Counted from the stretch's first letter, positions 36,230-44,940 are shown. The stretch is 64,000 nucleotides of DNA from an uncultured Merdimonas sp. (GCA_944378225.1 CALWGE010000004.1:25082-89081), one strand, 5' to 3'. Made by a program: numbers and translations. The notes: generated by a model from the letters alone, not told the origin.

Positions 36230-36539
36230 GGGCAGAATCTTCCTCCTGTTTCATCCATTTTTTTCGCTCTACAAATCTTCCCATAATAAAAGAGATGATT
36301 CCGACGCCAATGCCGGTCTGGATACAGAAGAAAAGGCTTTCTACCTCACCGGGTAATTCTCCGCCGATAAGAGTTTCCAGAATTGGTGCAGCCCAGGGGT
36401 CATAGGAAGAATCCACTTCCTCTACTACCTGGCTGCCTGCGTCATCAGAACCGCCGAATTCAGCATCTTTCAGAACAAAAAGAGGAATCAGTGCAATCAG
36501 GCAAATCAGAACAATTCCAAGAATGACAGTCTTTTTCAT
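36216..36539 (-). CDS. cbiN: Cobalt ECF transporter accessory subunit
   Basis: A 107-residue small membrane protein with two helices (about residues 3-25 and 75-95) around an extracytoplasmic loop, DAEFGGSDDAGSQVVEEVD. It is typical CbiN, which with CbiM forms the metal-binding module. ATG 36539 is 2 bases after the cbiM stop and 10 bases after aaaggagg. It is preferred to GTG 36545, which overlaps the stop. Confidence 0.9.
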   Translation of the reverse strand: MKKTVILGIVLICLIALIPLFVLKDAEFGGSDDAGSQVVEEVDSSYDPWAAPILETLIGGELPGEVESLFFCIQTGIGVGIISFIMGRFVERKKWMKQEEDSARDCN

Positions 36540-36541
36540 AA

Positions 36542-37288
36542 TCACTTCGCCTCCTTTAAGAATCCAATGGCGCGCAGCTCAGGCTTTGCATAGGTTTCCA
36601 GTCCCATGACAATCAGCACAGTGATGATACCTTCGATGATAGCCAGAGGTACCTGGGTGGGAGCGAAGACAGCCAGAAATTCCACAAGGGCCTCACCCAT
36701 GGTTACATCAGCATGATGTGCCAGAGCCAGCTGCAGGGCAGTGATACAGTAAGTAAACAGATCTCCCAGAGCGGCGGCAAGAAAAATGCCGACTTTTCGA
36801 TTTATACGAACTTTTTTACAGAGAAGATAAATTCCCCAGGAAACAAAGGGACCTGCAATGGCCATGGAGAAGGTATTTGCCCCTATGGTGGTCAGTCCCC
36901 CGTGTGCCAGCAGAAGAGCCTGAAACAGAAGGACTATAAGGCCGAGAATGGATACTGCAGTGGGGCCGAAGAGAATGGCGCCCAGACCTGTTCCGGTCAT
37001 ATGAGAACAGCTTCCGAACATAGTGGGAATCTTCAGTGAAGAAATCACGAAGACAAAAGCCCCGGACATGGCCAGCAAAGTGATCAGATTTCGGTGTTCC
37101 CGGAGAGTTTTCCTGATAGAAAAGAAACCTGCAGCCAGAAACGGAAGACACAGCACGCCCCAGGCAATGCAGAAGCCTCCCGGGAGATAGCCTTCCATAA
37201 TGTGCATGGCATTCACCCTGGGGGCAATGCCGAAAGTCAGTGCACAGACAGATGTCAGTGCCAGAATACGTTTTTCTTGTTTACTCAT
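36542..37288 (-). CDS. cbiM: Cobalt ECF transporter substrate-capture protein
   Basis: A 248-residue CbiM. An N-terminal signal-like segment ends before MHIMEGYLPGGFC, where the mature N terminus (Met-His) coordinates cobalt in the family. About six further membrane segments are visible, and SHMTGTGLGAILFG includes a conserved His region. ATG 37288 with aaaggag is chosen over 37306. It is the first gene of the operon and controlled by the upstream cobalamin riboswitch, so cobalt import falls when B12 is plentiful. Confidence 0.93.
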   Translation of the reverse strand: MSKQEKRILALTSVCALTFGIAPRVNAMHIMEGYLPGGFCIAWGVLCLPFLAAGFFSIRKTLREHRNLITLLAMSGAFVFVISSLKIPTMFGSCSHMTGTGLGAILFGPTAVSILGLIVLLFQALLLAHGGLTTIGANTFSMAIAGPFVSWGIYLLCKKVRINRKVGIFLAAALGDLFTYCITALQLALAHHADVTMGEALVEFLAVFAPTQVPLAIIEGIITVLIVMGLETYAKPELRAIGFLKEAK

Positions 37289-37344
37289 TTTTTCTCCTTT
37301 CTTCATATGCGTAACAGAATTCTGCCAGTAGGGTTTTGCGGCAT

Positions 37345-37371
37345 AAAAAAAGCTGCCGGCAGTCCCGACAG
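37345..37371 (-). terminator. Riboswitch-associated terminator before cbiM
   Basis: On the - strand CTGTCGG (37371-37365) pairs with CCGGCAG (37359-37353) and is followed by seven U. It lies between the cobalamin riboswitch and cbiM and is the likely off-state terminator. Alternative long-range pairings in 37380-37478, for example ACACGAG with CTCGTGT, are plausible antiterminator parts. Confidence 0.75.
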
Positions 37372-37479
37372 GCAGTCAGAAGAACAAGCAGGATAGCGGT
37401 ATATCAGAATTGAGATGCTATGAGCCAACCTGTTCTTACACGAGGCCATCGTTCGTAACCTGGTGTAAATCTCGTGTAC

Positions 37480-37655
37480 AAGGCAGGTCTTCTGACTTGG
37501 GTATCTTCGCCATATTTCGGGCCTTCCCGGAAATATTTCCAGTGACCAGGATTTAAAAAATCCTATGAAGAAATATGGTTCCTCCCTTACAGCGGCGTGA
37601 CCGTGTGAGCTTTTCACTCAGCTTCCCTATTCTCCCGATGTATACGGACACCATT
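37480..37655 (-). ncRNA. Cobalamin riboswitch
   Basis: Read on the - strand the region holds the B12-box AAGTCAGAAGACCTGCC near its 3' end, the GTCACTGG core block and the GGGAAGC-type 5' block in the expected order. About 190 nt of expression platform lies between it and cbiM, including a terminator. The promoter is at 37677-37704. It is expected to repress cbiMNQO when adenosylcobalamin binds. Confidence 0.9.
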
Positions 37656-37676
37656 GTACATTCAATTCTGAGTTTT

Positions 37677-37704
37677 ATTCTAGCATATCCTGCCAGATTG
37701 TCAA
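37677..37704 (-). promoter_or_regulatory. Promoter of the cobalamin riboswitch / cbi operon
   Basis: On the - strand TTGACA (37704-37699), 16 bases, TAGAAT (37682-37677). Transcription would begin near 37670, giving a leader of about 380 nt. Confidence 0.8.
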
Positions 37705-37764
37705 TTCTGTATTTTGTATCTGAGCATTTTTTACAGAAGGAGAGACTTTAATTACAGATCAGCT

Positions 37765-39201
37765 TTATTCTTTGGGTATCCGGAGTACCTGACCCACATA
37801 AATGGTTTCGCTGGTAAGCTGGTTCAGTTCCATGATTTCCGGATAACGCTTGCCATCCCCCAGAAGTTTCTGGGATATTTTCCAGAGGGTATCGCCTTTT
37901 CGGACTTCATATATGAAGTACTCCGCAGTATCTGTGCTGTCATCCGGTGCAGGTACTTCTGTATCGGGAGTATTGCCATCCATCCAGCTTTCATAGTTTT
38001 CCCAGATAGAAGGATCCTCCTGTCCCAGAGCCCAGGATCCTGCACCTTTGAGACCATATTTTTCGATCAGGGAAAGCTTGGCCTGATAGGAACGGGCATC
38101 ATCATACCAGGCCACATAGCGTCCGGGCAGAAGCACAAAATCACTGCCTACTGTGTACTGGGGACTGGAATCTGTAATGGTAAACTCTGCCTTGACAGCC
38201 TGGGCGGTTTCATCATAGGTGACAGTGGCTCCTGTAGTTTTTACGATATCCTGAATCACCCGGCTTCCAGTGCCTTTTCCGACAATACGGGTACTGTCCA
38301 GACTCCAGACACGGCCGTAGAGAGGAACTCCCAGCACCAGTTTATCCGGACTTACGTAAGTCAGAGCGTGCCGGATAGAACGTTCCACAAAATCCACACT
38401 GGCAACAGGTCCTGCTTCTCCTCCTTCGAAATGCTCATCGTATGCCATGAGCATGAGATAGTCTGCATGCTCGGCAAGCGCAGCATAGTCATAAGAACCA
38501 TGCCAGCCCACCTGCCAGTTATTTGGGTTGGCAGCCACTGCTACGGAAAGTTCCTTCCCTTCGGGAAGCTTTTCGCGCAGCAGGCGTACCAGTTCCGTAT
38601 ACTGATCTTTCTGCTCATGGGTGACATTTTCGATATCCACATTGACACCATCCAGATTGTATTCTTCCACATAGGAAGCAATCTGTGTGGAAAGTGTTTC
38701 CACATCCTTGAGAGCGTTGATGCCCGCAGTCCGGTTCCAGTGATTGCTCAGGAAGGGAACAACCTTTAAGCCCTTTGCATGCATCTGTTCAATGAAGGAA
38801 GTGCTGGGATGATTTAATACCAGACTGCCGTCTTCTGCAATATTGAAATAGCTGGGTGCCACTGTATCCAGTACATTTCCGGTCTGGTTGACATATTCAT
38901 AATACTGCTGCTCTGTGCCGTGATAAAGATATCCCAGGACATAATGATCTGAGGCGGCAGAGACGGGCAGCAGGGAAGAGAGCGCCAGGGTGGAAACCAG
39001 GACACCGGAAGCAAATATCTTAATACTTTTTATACGTGCCTTTTTTGCATGGCTGCGGATTGTTTCCAGTACAGAGGGAGGAATTTCCCCGGGGTCTTTG
39101 CCTGACCATTCACGGGCAAATTCAGCATCCCTTTTGCTGTATTCCAGGTAAATGTCAAAGGTTCCGTCTGCGTTTGGAACGAGTTTTACATAGGGCAGCA
39201 T
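37765..39201 (-). CDS. GH18 glycosidase with LysM domain and N-terminal membrane segment
   Basis: A 478-residue protein. About 58 hydrophilic residues precede a hydrophobic segment (59-81), so the protein may be membrane-anchored with a cytoplasmic tail. A GH18 barrel follows: YNLDGVNVDIENV (D184-E191) contains the DxxDxE catalytic motif with Glu191, and the C terminus (about 432-476) is a single LysM (YEVRKGDTLWKISQKLL). GH18-LysM proteins such as YaaH/SleL act on spore cortex or cell-wall glycans, and the domain order here (catalytic then LysM) is reversed relative to those. A spore or peptidoglycan role is inferred only. Confidence 0.85.
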   Translation of the reverse strand: MLPYVKLVPNADGTFDIYLEYSKRDAEFAREWSGKDPGEIPPSVLETIRSHAKKARIKSIKIFASGVLVSTLALSSLLPVSAASDHYVLGYLYHGTEQQYYEYVNQTGNVLDTVAPSYFNIAEDGSLVLNHPSTSFIEQMHAKGLKVVPFLSNHWNRTAGINALKDVETLSTQIASYVEEYNLDGVNVDIENVTHEQKDQYTELVRLLREKLPEGKELSVAVAANPNNWQVGWHGSYDYAALAEHADYLMLMAYDEHFEGGEAGPVASVDFVERSIRHALTYVSPDKLVLGVPLYGRVWSLDSTRIVGKGTGSRVIQDIVKTTGATVTYDETAQAVKAEFTITDSSPQYTVGSDFVLLPGRYVAWYDDARSYQAKLSLIEKYGLKGAGSWALGQEDPSIWENYESWMDGNTPDTEVPAPDDSTDTAEYFIYEVRKGDTLWKISQKLLGDGKRYPEIMELNQLTSETIYVGQVLRIPKE

Positions 39202-39332
39202 AAAGGTTCACCTTTCCTTTCCAGATAGTTTTTCTCCGTTATCATCCGCATTTTCAGAGAGAAATATACGCATGGGTAAAGGTGCTGTTTCTGAAACCAG
39301 AGCAGAACGCCGGATTTTTTGTTATAACGAGC

Positions 39333-39378
39333 GGAAGTGCCGCTCAATCATCTATTTTGATGATTTTGCGACACTTCC
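39333..39378. repeat. Long imperfect inverted repeat between typA and the GH18 gene
   Basis: A 20-base arm at 39333-39352 and its near-complement at 39359-39378 match at 17 of 20 positions around a 6-base AT-rich loop. There is no T-run on either side, so it is not a standard terminator. It may be an mRNA 3'-end stabiliser, an intergenic repeat or a decayed mobile element end. Confidence 0.55.
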
Positions 39379-39412
39379 TGGAAAATTTGGGGTGAACAGC
39401 AGTCCGTTTCTG

Positions 39413-41236
39413 TTATTTTTTCATGGCGGCCCGTTTTCTTAAGGTCGGATCCAGAATCTTTTTACGGATGCGCAGGTTCTGAGGAGTAACCTCCAGAAGC
39501 TCGTCTGTATCAATGAACTCCAGAGACTGCTCCAGGCTCAAACTCCGGGGCGGGGTGAGCTTCAGAGCTTCGTCTGCGCTGGAAGAACGGGTATTGGTCA
39601 GTTTTTTGGTCTTGCAGACATTCAGCTCAATGTCTTCAGCTTTTCCGTTCTGGCCGATTACCATACCGGCATAGACCTTTTCGCCTGGTCCGATGAAGAG
39701 GGTACCGCGCTCCTGGGCGTTGAAAAGTCCGTAGGTAATGGCTTCTCCGGCTTCATAGGCAATAAGGGAACCCTGCTTGCGGTACTGGATATCTCCCTTG
39801 TAAGGACCATAATTTTCAAAAATGGTATTCAGCACACCGGTTCCTTTTGTATCTGTCAGGAACTCTCCCCGGTATCCAATCAGTCCTCTGGCCGGGATGA
39901 GAAACTCAAGACGGGTGGATCCGCTGCCGTTACTGTGCATATTCAGGAGCTCTCCTTTGCGTTCTCCCAGCTTCTGAATAACATTTCCGGCATAATCATC
40001 GTCCACATCGATATAGGCTCGTTCCATAGGTTCCAGCTTTTTGCCGTTTTCATCGGTGTGATAGATAACCTCAGCCTTGCTTACCGCGAATTCATATCCT
40101 TCCCGGCGCATATTTTCAATAAGAACAGAAAGATGAAGTTCGCCGCGGCCGGATACCTTAAAGCATTCAGTGGAATCTGTTTCTTCCACGCGGAGACTGA
40201 CATCTGTATTCAGCTCACGGAACAGACGATCGCGAAGATGGCGGGAGGTGACATATTTTCCTTCTTTTCCGGCCAGCGGACTGTCATTTACCATGAACTG
40301 CATGGAGATCGTCGGCTCAGAAATTTTCTGGAAGGGGATCGCCTTGGGATTTTCCGGAGAGCAGAGGGTATCACCGATATGAATATCCGCAATACCGGAA
40401 ATAGCTACGATGGATCCCACAGTGGCTTCCGATACATCTGCTTTCTTCAATCCGTCAAATTCGTAAAGCTTGCTGATTTTGACTTTTTTCAGCTTGTCCG
40501 GATCATGATGGTTTACGATTACCACTTCCTGGTTTACCCGGATGGTACCGTTATCCACCTTGCCTACGCCGATACGTCCTACGTATTCATTATAGTCGAT
40601 GGTACTGATTAATACCTGAGTACCTGCCTGGGGATCTCCTTCCGGGGCAGGAATATAATCAATGATTGTTTCAAACAGAGGGGCCATGTCTTTAGGCTCA
40701 TCTTCCAGATTTCTGATTGCATATCCGTCTTTTGCAGATGCAAAAAGGAAGGGACAGTCAAGCTGCTCATCAGAGGCATCCAGATCCATCAGGAGCTCAA
40801 GTACCTCGTCGACAACTTCCTGTGGGCGTGCTTCCGGACGGTCAATTTTATTAATGCAGACAATAACCGGAAGATTCAGCTCCAGTGCTTTCCGCAATAC
40901 GAACTTGGTCTGGGGCATGGAACCTTCGAAGGCGTCCACAACCAGAATAACACCGTTTACCATCTTCAGTACACGCTCTACCTCGCCGCCAAAATCTGCG
41001 TGGCCCGGAGTATCTATAATATTGATTTTTACTCCGTGGTAAGTTACGGCTGTATTTTTGGACAGGATGGTAATTCCGCGTTCACGTTCAATATCGCCGG
41101 AGTCCATAACGCGTTCGGCGACTTCCTGATTAGCCCGGAAGACACCGCTCTGCTTCAAAAGCTCATCTACCAGTGTTGTTTTTCCGTGGTCTACATGGGC
41201 AATAATTGCAATATTTCGAACATCTTCTCTTTTCAT
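39413..41236 (-). CDS. typA: GTP-binding protein TypA/BipA
   Basis: A 607-residue translational GTPase that binds ribosomes and helps late assembly or stress translation. G1 is AHVDHGKTTLVDELL (near residue 14), the switch II region DTPGHADFGGE, G4 NKIDRPEARP, and domain organisation (G, II, III, V, C-terminal) is full length. SD gagg precedes ATG. The neighbours are unrelated. Confidence 0.95.
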   Translation of the reverse strand: MKREDVRNIAIIAHVDHGKTTLVDELLKQSGVFRANQEVAERVMDSGDIERERGITILSKNTAVTYHGVKINIIDTPGHADFGGEVERVLKMVNGVILVVDAFEGSMPQTKFVLRKALELNLPVIVCINKIDRPEARPQEVVDEVLELLMDLDASDEQLDCPFLFASAKDGYAIRNLEDEPKDMAPLFETIIDYIPAPEGDPQAGTQVLISTIDYNEYVGRIGVGKVDNGTIRVNQEVVIVNHHDPDKLKKVKISKLYEFDGLKKADVSEATVGSIVAISGIADIHIGDTLCSPENPKAIPFQKISEPTISMQFMVNDSPLAGKEGKYVTSRHLRDRLFRELNTDVSLRVEETDSTECFKVSGRGELHLSVLIENMRREGYEFAVSKAEVIYHTDENGKKLEPMERAYIDVDDDYAGNVIQKLGERKGELLNMHSNGSGSTRLEFLIPARGLIGYRGEFLTDTKGTGVLNTIFENYGPYKGDIQYRKQGSLIAYEAGEAITYGLFNAQERGTLFIGPGEKVYAGMVIGQNGKAEDIELNVCKTKKLTNTRSSSADEALKLTPPRSLSLEQSLEFIDTDELLEVTPQNLRIRKKILDPTLRKRAAMKK

Positions 41237-41458
41237 AACATTTTCCTCAAAACACTAAAACTGCTTACTTTTCACTAACCTATACAGTTTACCACATTCC
41301 GCCGCAAATACAAGCAAAATAAAAATTTTTGTGGAAATTGGTTCTAAAACAGGAAATTCATTCATATATAAAAGATGTGGGACGATTTTAAACTTCCGGT
41401 CCGCAGGAACAGTGCACGTCCTTAAGCGGTCCGGGCAGAAGAAGGGAGAACAAAAGTT

Positions 41459-42082
41459 ATGTCAGATAAGGTCATTGAAAACAATCAGGTATCTGTAATC
41501 GGAGAAATCGTGTCAGGTTTCACATTCAGCCACGAAGTATTTGGAGAAGGATTTTATATGGTAAACGTACTGGTCCGTCGTTTAAGCGATTCGGCAGACG
41601 TCATTCCTGTTATGATTTCGGAACGTCTGATTGATGTTGCAGAGGATTATACGGGAGAATACATTCGTGTGGCAGGCCAGTTCCGTTCCTATAACCGGCA
41701 CGAGGAAAAGAAGAATCGTCTTGTTCTGTCGGTGTTTGCCAGAGAAGTGGAGTTTCTGGAAGAGGAAGTGGAGAACGCCAAGACCAATCAGATTTTTCTG
41801 GATGGATATATCTGCAAATCACCGGTGTACAGGAAGACGCCTCTGGGGCGTGAAATTGCGGATCTTCTGATTGCTGTCAATCGCCCGTATGGAAAATCCG
41901 ATTATATTCCCTGCATCTGCTGGGGAAGAAATGCCCGGTTTGCATCCGGATTTGAAGTGGGCGGGCGTGTCCAGATCTGGGGAAGGATTCAGAGCCGGGA
42001 ATATGTGAAGAAAATCAGCGAGACTGAATCAGAGAGACGGACAGCATACGAAGTCTCTGTCAGCAAGCTGGAATACGCATGA
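41459..42082 (+). CDS. Tandem OB-fold single-stranded DNA-binding-like protein
   Basis: A 207-residue soluble protein whose two halves both look like OB folds of the SSB type. The first is VSVIGEIVSGFTFSHEVFGE...VRVAGQFRSYN (about 10-95). The second is FLDGYICKSPVYRKTPLGREIADLLIAVNR...GRVQIWGRIQSREY (about 105-185). The second half especially resembles PriB/SSB. It differs from canonical SSB (about 160 residues, one OB plus an acidic tail) in having no acidic C-terminal tip. The gene has its own leader, and the role (replication, recombination or primosome) is unclear. Confidence 0.7.
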   Translation: MSDKVIENNQVSVIGEIVSGFTFSHEVFGEGFYMVNVLVRRLSDSADVIPVMISERLIDVAEDYTGEYIRVAGQFRSYNRHEEKKNRLVLSVFAREVEFLEEEVENAKTNQIFLDGYICKSPVYRKTPLGREIADLLIAVNRPYGKSDYIPCICWGRNARFASGFEVGGRVQIWGRIQSREYVKKISETESERRTAYEVSVSKLEYA

Positions 42083-42089
42083 AAGATTC

Positions 42090-42118
42090 TTGCATTTTAC
42101 ATATGGTTGGTGTATGAT
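42090..42118 (+). promoter_or_regulatory. Promoter of the cobalamin adenosyltransferase gene
   Basis: TTGCAT (42090-42095), 17 bases, TATGAT (42113-42118). A small hairpin TGTCTG-N6-CAGACA (42207-42224) lies immediately before the SD. Confidence 0.6.
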
Positions 42119-42239
42119 ATAGACAATTATGATACCTGAATCTGGCAGAAATTCTGCTTTTTCTGCCTGACAGAAGACACATCGGGAGAAAAACACTGAA
42201 TTCACATGTCTGCTTCGTCAGACAGGAAAGGAGTGTAGG

Positions 42240-42725
42240 ATGGGAAGAGGACATGTTACCATATTCTGCGGGGGAGGAAAGGGAAAGACTTCTGCAGCTT
42301 TGGGACAGGGGATCTTTGGTGCCAGTGCCGGAAAATCCGTAATCATTATCCAGTTCCTGAAAGGAAAAAAGGGGGAAAGGATTGACTTTGTCAAAAGACT
42401 GGAGCCTGAGATCAAGGTATTCTGTTTTGAAAAATCAGAAAAAGAATATCAGTCTCTTTCACCTGAAGAGCAGCAGGAAGAAATCATGAATATCCGGAAT
42501 GGTCTGAATTTTGCAAGAAAAGTTCTAAGTACAGATGGCTGTGACATCCTGATTCTGGATGAGGTACTGGGACTGGTGGACAAAGGAATCATTACTCTGG
42601 ATGAGCTGAAAGCTCTGATAGAGACAGGAGACGGAGATACTGAGCTGGTATTTACCGGAATTCAGATGTTTGATGAACTGTTCCCGTATGCAGATGATGT
42701 GTTCCGTATCAATACATTGAAATAG
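42240..42725 (+). CDS. Cob(I)yrinic acid a,c-diamide adenosyltransferase (CobA/BtuR type)
   Basis: A 161-residue P-loop adenosyltransferase that attaches the 5'-deoxyadenosyl group to cobalamin precursors. The motif GGGKGKTSAALG (Walker A variant, near 13-24) and ILILDEVLGLVDKG match CobA/BtuR/CobO, although it is shorter than the usual 170-200. The gene has SD aaggag (42231-42236). Downstream lies the lysine-regulated dap operon. The cobalt transporter at 35-37 kb is its functional relative rather than a co-transcribed neighbour. Confidence 0.85.
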   Translation: MGRGHVTIFCGGGKGKTSAALGQGIFGASAGKSVIIIQFLKGKKGERIDFVKRLEPEIKVFCFEKSEKEYQSLSPEEQQEEIMNIRNGLNFARKVLSTDGCDILILDEVLGLVDKGIITLDELKALIETGDGDTELVFTGIQMFDELFPYADDVFRINTLK

Positions 42726-42781
42726 TGCCGGTCTGCGGATATCCGGAAACTTTGAAGGGAGCCGGGAAAAGACGCGGGCGG

Positions 42782-42810
42782 TTGACAAGGTCAGAGACCT
42801 GTGATATTCT
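42782..42810 (+). promoter_or_regulatory. Promoter of the lysine riboswitch / dap operon
   Basis: TTGACA (42782-42787), 17 bases, TATTCT (42805-42810). Transcription starts near 42817, eight bases before helix P1 of the riboswitch. Confidence 0.8.
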
Positions 42811-42824
42811 GAACGCAGAAGTGA

Positions 42825-42989
42825 AAACTGAATAAGAGGCGAGATAGAGGTTGCGTTATCCAGGAGTACCTTTTCTGATATGGCAGGCATAGAGGAAGAA
42901 GAGGAAAAGGGGCTGACGCCGAAAGAAGCCGCATCCTGCAGACGGATTCTTGGGCATGCCGTGAAGAACGGTATGACTGTCATCAGTTT
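42825..42989 (+). ncRNA. Lysine riboswitch (L-box)
   Basis: P1 is formed by AAACTGA (42825-42831) with TCAGTTT (42983-42989). The interior has the L-box blocks GATAGAGGTTGCG, CAGGAGTACC, AAAGGGGCTGACGCCGAAAG and a 3' TGACTGTCATC in the right order. It should repress dapA/dapB when lysine is abundant, through the downstream terminator. The 300-base-plus gap before dapA is therefore fully accounted for: promoter, riboswitch, terminator. Confidence 0.9.
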
Positions 42990-43042
42990 CTGATGGGGCG
43001 CTATCCAGAGAATGCTTTAAAATAGGAGATTTGATTCTTTTG

Positions 43043-43072
43043 GGGCGTACTTCGGAAAGTACGCCCTGTTTT
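43043..43072 (+). terminator. Lysine riboswitch terminator
   Basis: GGGCGTACTT (43043-43052), CGGA loop, AAGTACGCCC (43057-43066), then TGTTTT. It sits 54 bases downstream of the riboswitch and 57 bases before dapA, as expected for transcription attenuation. Confidence 0.88.
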
Positions 43073-43128
43073 GTGCGCTGAATAAGATTTCACACAGGAT
43101 AAAGTGAAAAGTGAAGGAGGAAAGAGAC

Positions 43129-44019
43129 ATGTCTATTTTCAAAGGAGCAGCAGTGGCGATCATTACGCCGTTTCAGGAGAACAGAGAAATCAATTACCCG
43201 AAGCTGGCAGAGATCATCGATGATCAGATAGCAAATCACACGGATGCCATCGTAATCTGCGGAACGACAGGCGAGTCATCCACGCTGACACACGAGGAGC
43301 ATCTGGAGGCGATTCGCTTTACAGTAGAGCATGTGGCAGGCAGAGTTCCGGTTATTGCAGGTACAGGCTCAAATTGTACGGAGACAGCTATTTACCTGTC
43401 GACAGAAGCGGAAAAATACGGCGCTGACGCGCTACTGGTTGTGACTCCTTATTATAATAAAGCTACTCAGAAAGGCCTTATTGCTCATTACACCGCGATT
43501 GCGGAGTCTGTGAGCCTTCCCATCATCATGTATAATGTTCCTTCCCGGACAGGCTGCAATATTCAGCCTGAGACAGCTGCCTATCTGGCAAAGAATGTGA
43601 AGAATATTGTCGGAATCAAGGAAGCGAGCGGGAATATATCCCAGATTGCCAAGCTGATGGAACTGGCAGAAGGACAGATCGAACTTTATTCAGGAAATGA
43701 TGATCAGGTAGTGCCGATTCTGGCACTGGGAGGTCTGGGAGTAATTTCTGTGCTGTCCAATGTTGCGCCGCAGCAGACGCATGATATGGTTGAAAAGTTC
43801 CTGAATGGGGATGTGGCAGGCAGCCGTGAGATTCAGCTGAAGGCGCTTCCTCTTATTGAGGCCCTGTTCTGCGAGGTGAATCCGATTCCTGTTAAGGCAG
43901 CCATGAACATGCTGGGATGGGAAGCAGGTCCCTTGCGGATGCCTCTTACAGAGATGGAACCCCAGAACAAGGAAAGATTAAGAAAGGCAATGAAGGATTT
44001 CGGAATCGAGGTTAAATAA
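43129..44019 (+). CDS. dapA: 4-hydroxy-tetrahydrodipicolinate synthase
   Basis: DapA condenses pyruvate with aspartate semialdehyde, the first committed step of lysine and diaminopimelate synthesis. The 296-residue product has CGTTGESSTL, VTPYYNK, MYNVPSRTG (Tyr near 135) and GIKEASGN with the Schiff-base lysine (K164). ATG 43129 with aaggagg is chosen over GTG 43111. It is the first gene of the lysine-riboswitch operon, followed directly by dapB. Confidence 0.96.
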   Translation: MSIFKGAAVAIITPFQENREINYPKLAEIIDDQIANHTDAIVICGTTGESSTLTHEEHLEAIRFTVEHVAGRVPVIAGTGSNCTETAIYLSTEAEKYGADALLVVTPYYNKATQKGLIAHYTAIAESVSLPIIMYNVPSRTGCNIQPETAAYLAKNVKNIVGIKEASGNISQIAKLMELAEGQIELYSGNDDQVVPILALGGLGVISVLSNVAPQQTHDMVEKFLNGDVAGSREIQLKALPLIEALFCEVNPIPVKAAMNMLGWEAGPLRMPLTEMEPQNKERLRKAMKDFGIEVK

Positions 44020-44775
44020 ATGACAGATATTTTACTTCACGGCTGTAATGGCCGTATGGGACAGATGATAGCCGGACTTTTAAACGAAGATCCGGATGCC
44101 AGAGTAGTGGCAGGAGTAGATTCTTTTACAGGACGTGAAAATGCTTTCCCGGTATTTGCGAGAATAGATGACTGTGACGTAAAAGCAGATGTAGTCATTG
44201 ATTTTTCCAATGCGGGAGCGGCTGACGCCCTGCTGGACTGGTGTGTGCGTACCAGAACACCGGTGGTTCTCTGCACAACAGGACTTTCTGAGGAACAGCT
44301 CAAAAAGGTGGAAGAGGCCTCCAGAGAGACTGCGGTGCTTAAGTCTGCAAACATGTCTGTAGGAATCAATCTTCTTCTCAAACTTCTGAAAGAGGCAGCT
44401 CCTACACTTGCGGCTGCAGGTTTTGATATTGAAATCGTAGAGAAGCATCATAATCAGAAACTGGATGCACCCAGCGGAACGGCTATTGCGCTGGCAGATG
44501 CTATCAATGAAGCTTCTGACGGTGTATATCATTATGTTTATGACAGAAGCCAGGTACGTCAGAAACGGGACGGACGCGAACTTGGAATTTCTGCAGTACG
44601 CGGCGGCACCATTGTAGGAGACCATGATGTGATTTTTGCCGGAACAGACGAAGTGATTACTTTTGAACACAGGGCCTATTCCAGAGCTGTGTTTGGAAAG
44701 GGAGCTGTTCAGGCGGCGAAGTTCCTGGCGGGAAAACCTGCAGGACGGTATGACATGAGCGATGTAATTGGCTAG
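44020..44775 (+). CDS. dapB: 4-hydroxy-tetrahydrodipicolinate reductase
   Basis: The 251-residue NAD(P)H-dependent reductase that follows DapA in lysine synthesis. HGCNGRMGQMIAGL is the nucleotide-binding fold, and EIVEKHHNQKLDAPSGTA contains the catalytic His and Lys region. ATG begins on the base after the dapA stop, so translation is coupled. A terminator follows about 110 bases on. Confidence 0.96.
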   Translation: MTDILLHGCNGRMGQMIAGLLNEDPDARVVAGVDSFTGRENAFPVFARIDDCDVKADVVIDFSNAGAADALLDWCVRTRTPVVLCTTGLSEEQLKKVEEASRETAVLKSANMSVGINLLLKLLKEAAPTLAAAGFDIEIVEKHHNQKLDAPSGTAIALADAINEASDGVYHYVYDRSQVRQKRDGRELGISAVRGGTIVGDHDVIFAGTDEVITFEHRAYSRAVFGKGAVQAAKFLAGKPAGRYDMSDVIG

Positions 44776-44885
44776 ACTGGCGTGCGGTCTGTTTCAGGCA
44801 GCAGCCGGGGAAAATAATTTCTGTGCGCTGCCGGACACAGAATTTTCACGAAAAAATCACAGGTTGATTTCAAAAAAAACACAAA

Positions 44886-44940
44886 AGAGGAATATTCTTA
44901 AGTAGACTATGCAGTCTGCCGGGAATATTCCTCTTTTTCT
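44886..44940 (+). terminator. Intrinsic terminator after dapB
   Basis: AGAGGAATATTC (44886-44897) pairs perfectly with GAATATTCCTCT (44923-44934) and is followed by TTTTCT; the loop contains a smaller AGACT/AGTCT stem. It lies just upstream of the ABC operon. Confidence 0.85.
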
